Positions 62,276-64,000 of a stretch of DNA of 64,000 nucleotides are shown here, one piece after another. Each line of letters opens with the position of its first letter. Positions within the stretch are counted from its first letter, which is position 1. The translations under genes were made by a program, and so were the position numbers. Source of the DNA: Carboxylicivirga linearis (lineage in GTDB: Bacteria > Bacteroidota > Bacteroidia > Bacteroidales > Marinilabiliaceae); contig NZ_JAGUCO010000005.1 in assembly GCF_018271995.1 (NCBI RefSeq), positions 124,001 through 188,000 of the forward strand, written 5' to 3'. Below the pieces are notes generated by a model that saw only the letters and a program-made list of their open reading frames with translations, was not told the origin of the DNA and searched no databases.

Positions 62276-63574
62276 TTAGCTATTTACATTCCATTTAAGC
62301 TTGGGGCGAAATTTTCCTGGGAATGGGCCGCCATAGCCACATCTTATATCATTTAGTGTAATGTTTAAATCTTCTTCGATTTGAAATCCCAAAACCTCTT
62401 TATGGCTAAAGTCAACATTAAAAGGATTTAGATAAGTTAGTGCAATGCCAATAGTGTAAAATCCTTCATTTAGTAAATTCCCAGGTATAATGCACTCTAC
62501 TTGGTATTTTTCTTCACCTCTTTTATAATCTAAATCACTAAAATTTGAAATGAATAATAACTCATCATTGGAATCCTTCAAATGCAAATTCAGATAAGGC
62601 TTTGTTTTTTCATTAAAATCAGTTGTAAACGTAACTAGCACTTTAAAATCTTCATGACTTTTAAAAACTGTATCAATTTCATTATCGCTATGACATGTTT
62701 TAATTTCAATCAGATTTGATCTTACTTCTTGTATTGTATTTGAATTATACCATACACCTGTCTTTTTGTTTTTAACAAAATTAGTCAAGTAATTTTCAAC
62801 TGTTTTATCTGTTTTACCAATTTGATTTATAGCACCGTTCTCTAAAATAAGGGCAGTATCACATATTGATTTCACGGAGTTCATATTATGACTCACAAAC
62901 AGCACTGTCCGACCCTGGTTTTGACTTACATCCTGCATTTTGCCAATGGCTTTTTTTTGGAATTCGGCATCGCCCACGGCCAGTACTTCGTCTACCACTA
63001 AAATTTCGGGCTCTAAATGCGCGGCAATGGCAAAACCCAGGCGTACGGTCATACCGCTACTGTAGCGTTTGGTGGGGGTGTCGAGGTATTTGGCCACGCC
63101 GGCAAACTCCACTATCTCATCGAGCTTGCGGTCGATCTCCCACTTGCGCATGCCCATAATGGTGCCGTTCATATAGATATTTTCACGGCCCGTCATCTCA
63201 GGGTGAAAGCCTGTACCTACCTCCAATAAGGAAGCCAGTCGGCCTTTAACCTTTATGCTGCCGGTGGTGGGGGAGGTCACGCGGGAGAGGAGCTTTAGCA
63301 GGGTGCTCTTTCCGGCGCCGTTTTTGCCGATGATACCCAGCACTTCGCCTTCCTTAACTTCGAGGTTGATATCGCGTAGGGCGGCCACCAGTTCGCCTTT
63401 CTCGGCTTTGGCGGTGCGGTCGTTCACGTGGCCCACCTTGGCGTAGGGGTCATCTTGCCCCAATATATTCATTCTGACAAACCTGTTTAAATCGTGCGAT
63501 AAGGTGCCAGTACCTACTTCGCCTAACCTATAGATCTTTGAGAGATTTTCTATTTTAATTACTGTCTTCGACAT
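62276..63574 (-). CDS. Wzt-like ABC transporter ATP-binding protein
   Basis: 432 residues. The ATPase domain (to ~250) has Walker A GKNGAGKST (83-91), the signature YSSGMTVRLGF (~169) and Walker B EILVVDEVLAVGD with the TagH/Wzt-type switch. Residues ~280-432 form a beta-sandwich Wzt C-terminal carbohydrate-binding domain. The 5' two-thirds are GC-rich (32 of 60 bases G/C at 63001-63060), but the 3' third is AT-rich (15 of 60 at 62641-62700). The permease partner (Wzm) would be upstream, outside the window. Confidence 0.9.
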   Translation of the reverse strand: MSKTVIKIENLSKIYRLGEVGTGTLSHDLNRFVRMNILGQDDPYAKVGHVNDRTAKAEKGELVAALRDINLEVKEGEVLGIIGKNGAGKSTLLKLLSRVTSPTTGSIKVKGRLASLLEVGTGFHPEMTGRENIYMNGTIMGMRKWEIDRKLDEIVEFAGVAKYLDTPTKRYSSGMTVRLGFAIAAHLEPEILVVDEVLAVGDAEFQKKAIGKMQDVSQNQGRTVLFVSHNMNSVKSICDTALILENGAINQIGKTDKTVENYLTNFVKNKKTGVWYNSNTIQEVRSNLIEIKTCHSDNEIDTVFKSHEDFKVLVTFTTDFNEKTKPYLNLHLKDSNDELLFISNFSDLDYKRGEEKYQVECIIPGNLLNEGFYTIGIALTYLNPFNVDFSHKEVLGFQIEEDLNITLNDIRCGYGGPFPGKFRPKLKWNVNS

Positions 63575-63669
63575 ACGATTCTGTCAACTAATTTTTTAAT
63601 ATTAGGTTACTACTTCGTAGTTATTTTGTCCACAGATTAAGCCGATTAAACGGATTTAAATTAGCTTAA
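63575..63669. other. Short intergenic region
   Basis: Between the Wzt-like start and the GxxExxY remnant. It contains a small hairpin ACTAC-ttc-GTAGT (63609-63621) and an AT-rich tail. No further feature is supported. Confidence 0.4.
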
Positions 63670-63801
63670 CTAATGGTCTATATTCACAAAAGGAGAAATA
63701 AGCCGTTTGTATTTGAGACTTTTTTCGCCAAAATTAATTAATAATCCTACTTTGAGATTTGTCGCTTTTAAATAATTCACCCTGTGTAATAGGTTCACTT
63801 T
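63670..63801 (-). pseudogene. GxxExxY protein remnant (C-terminal part)
   Basis: Minus-strand reading gives NLLHRVNYLKATNLKVG, then LLINFGEKSLKYKRLISP and a stop at 63672-63670. LxYLKATxLKxGLLINFG is the conserved C-terminal end of GxxExxY (PDDEXK_3-like) proteins, which are normally about 120-130 residues. The N-terminal two-thirds, including the motif that names the family, is absent; the preceding sequence is the tail of the GIY-YIG gene. A decayed insertion. Confidence 0.65.
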
Positions 63802-64000
63802 TTATCTAGATATTCTTTCAATCTATTTTTAATTTACCTTTTCCCATAGGTTGTTTTCAAATACTTCTCTCTATGAGTGGCGTCTTGTTGATTAAGACAG
63901 GCTCCATAATATACTAGTTTTAATGGCCGTCTGTTCTTTGTTGAATCTACTTCGCCATTGTTATGGGCATTCACTCTTTGTTTTATATCAGCTGTGTATC
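63795..64000 (-). pseudogene. GIY-YIG nuclease gene with in-frame stop, partial at window edge
   Basis: The visible part reads YTADIKQRVNAHNNGE, RPLKLVYYGACLNQQDATHREKYLKTTYGKR, the central and C-terminal portion of a GIY-YIG endonuclease of the kind common in Bacteroidota. A TAA at 63836-63834 interrupts exactly where relatives carry Tyr. The same frame continues IKNRLKEYLDKK to TGA at 63797-63795, the usual end. So a single substitution (TAT/TAC to TAA) trimmed about 13 residues. Possibly still functional. Confidence 0.72.

Noticed and set aside
62866-63446. Three plus-strand open frames opposite the Wzt-like gene
   Set aside because: They are by-products of the GC-rich ATPase coding region on the other strand; no domain or start context supports them.

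Overview
This window is a chromosomal segment of a Bacteroidota bacterium, most likely of the Bacteroidales/Marinilabiliales type (inference). The support is: AT-rich DNA; repeated TAnnTTTG promoter boxes a few bases to about 30 bases before ATG starts; a protein with SprB repeats and a type IX secretion C-terminal domain; many SCx-type lipoproteins; and a clustered menFDB set. No tRNA, rRNA, CRISPR array or prophage was seen.

Left part (1-32 kb): a housekeeping mosaic. It holds an etfB-etfA-acyl-CoA dehydrogenase block (408-4161), a cysteate synthase homologue (4916-6208) preceded by a strange array of 41-bp-spaced palindromes, and a run of small independent genes (PhnA-like, GNAT, CvfB, SRAP, DUF4136 lipoprotein, small barrel, HlyIII, patatin, VOC, phosphoesterase). 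Then come a 993-residue metalloprotease/propeller/barrel protein, a GH13 amylase, a YejK/NdpA-like protein, an EEP-family lipoprotein, a creatininase-family enzyme, an S9 peptidase, a 930-residue SprB-repeat surface protein, and menF-menD-menB.

Middle (32.4-41.3 kb): a repeat-rich zone. A frame-disrupted REP-associated tyrosine transposase (RAYT) sits among five copies of a palindromic REP-like repeat. Next are a Wzc/Wza exopolysaccharide export pair, a roughly 240-bp MITE-like nested hairpin element, a WecA-type initiating transferase, a nucleotidyltransferase and a GIY-YIG nuclease bracketed by inverted repeats.

Right part (41.4-63.6 kb): a large surface-polysaccharide locus. One glycosyltransferase on the plus strand faces a run of 20 minus-strand genes, mostly touching or overlapping: asnB, eleven glycosyltransferases, a polymerase-like membrane protein, three left-handed beta-helix acyltransferases, an epimerase, a sulfotransferase, a methyltransferase and a Wzt-like ABC ATPase. 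The ATPase gene is a GC mosaic. Beyond it lie a GxxExxY remnant and a second GIY-YIG gene interrupted by an in-frame stop.

The most unusual signal is a family of tracts with strict 7-base periodicity (degenerate heptanucleotide arrays). They occur between genes, directly upstream of a glycosyltransferase start, and inside the coding sequence of three glycosyltransferases. Blocks there of 63 bases (9 heptamers = 21 codons) keep the frame. They are candidate slippage (phase-variation) sites and, as far as can be judged without a search, an under-described repeat class in this lineage.
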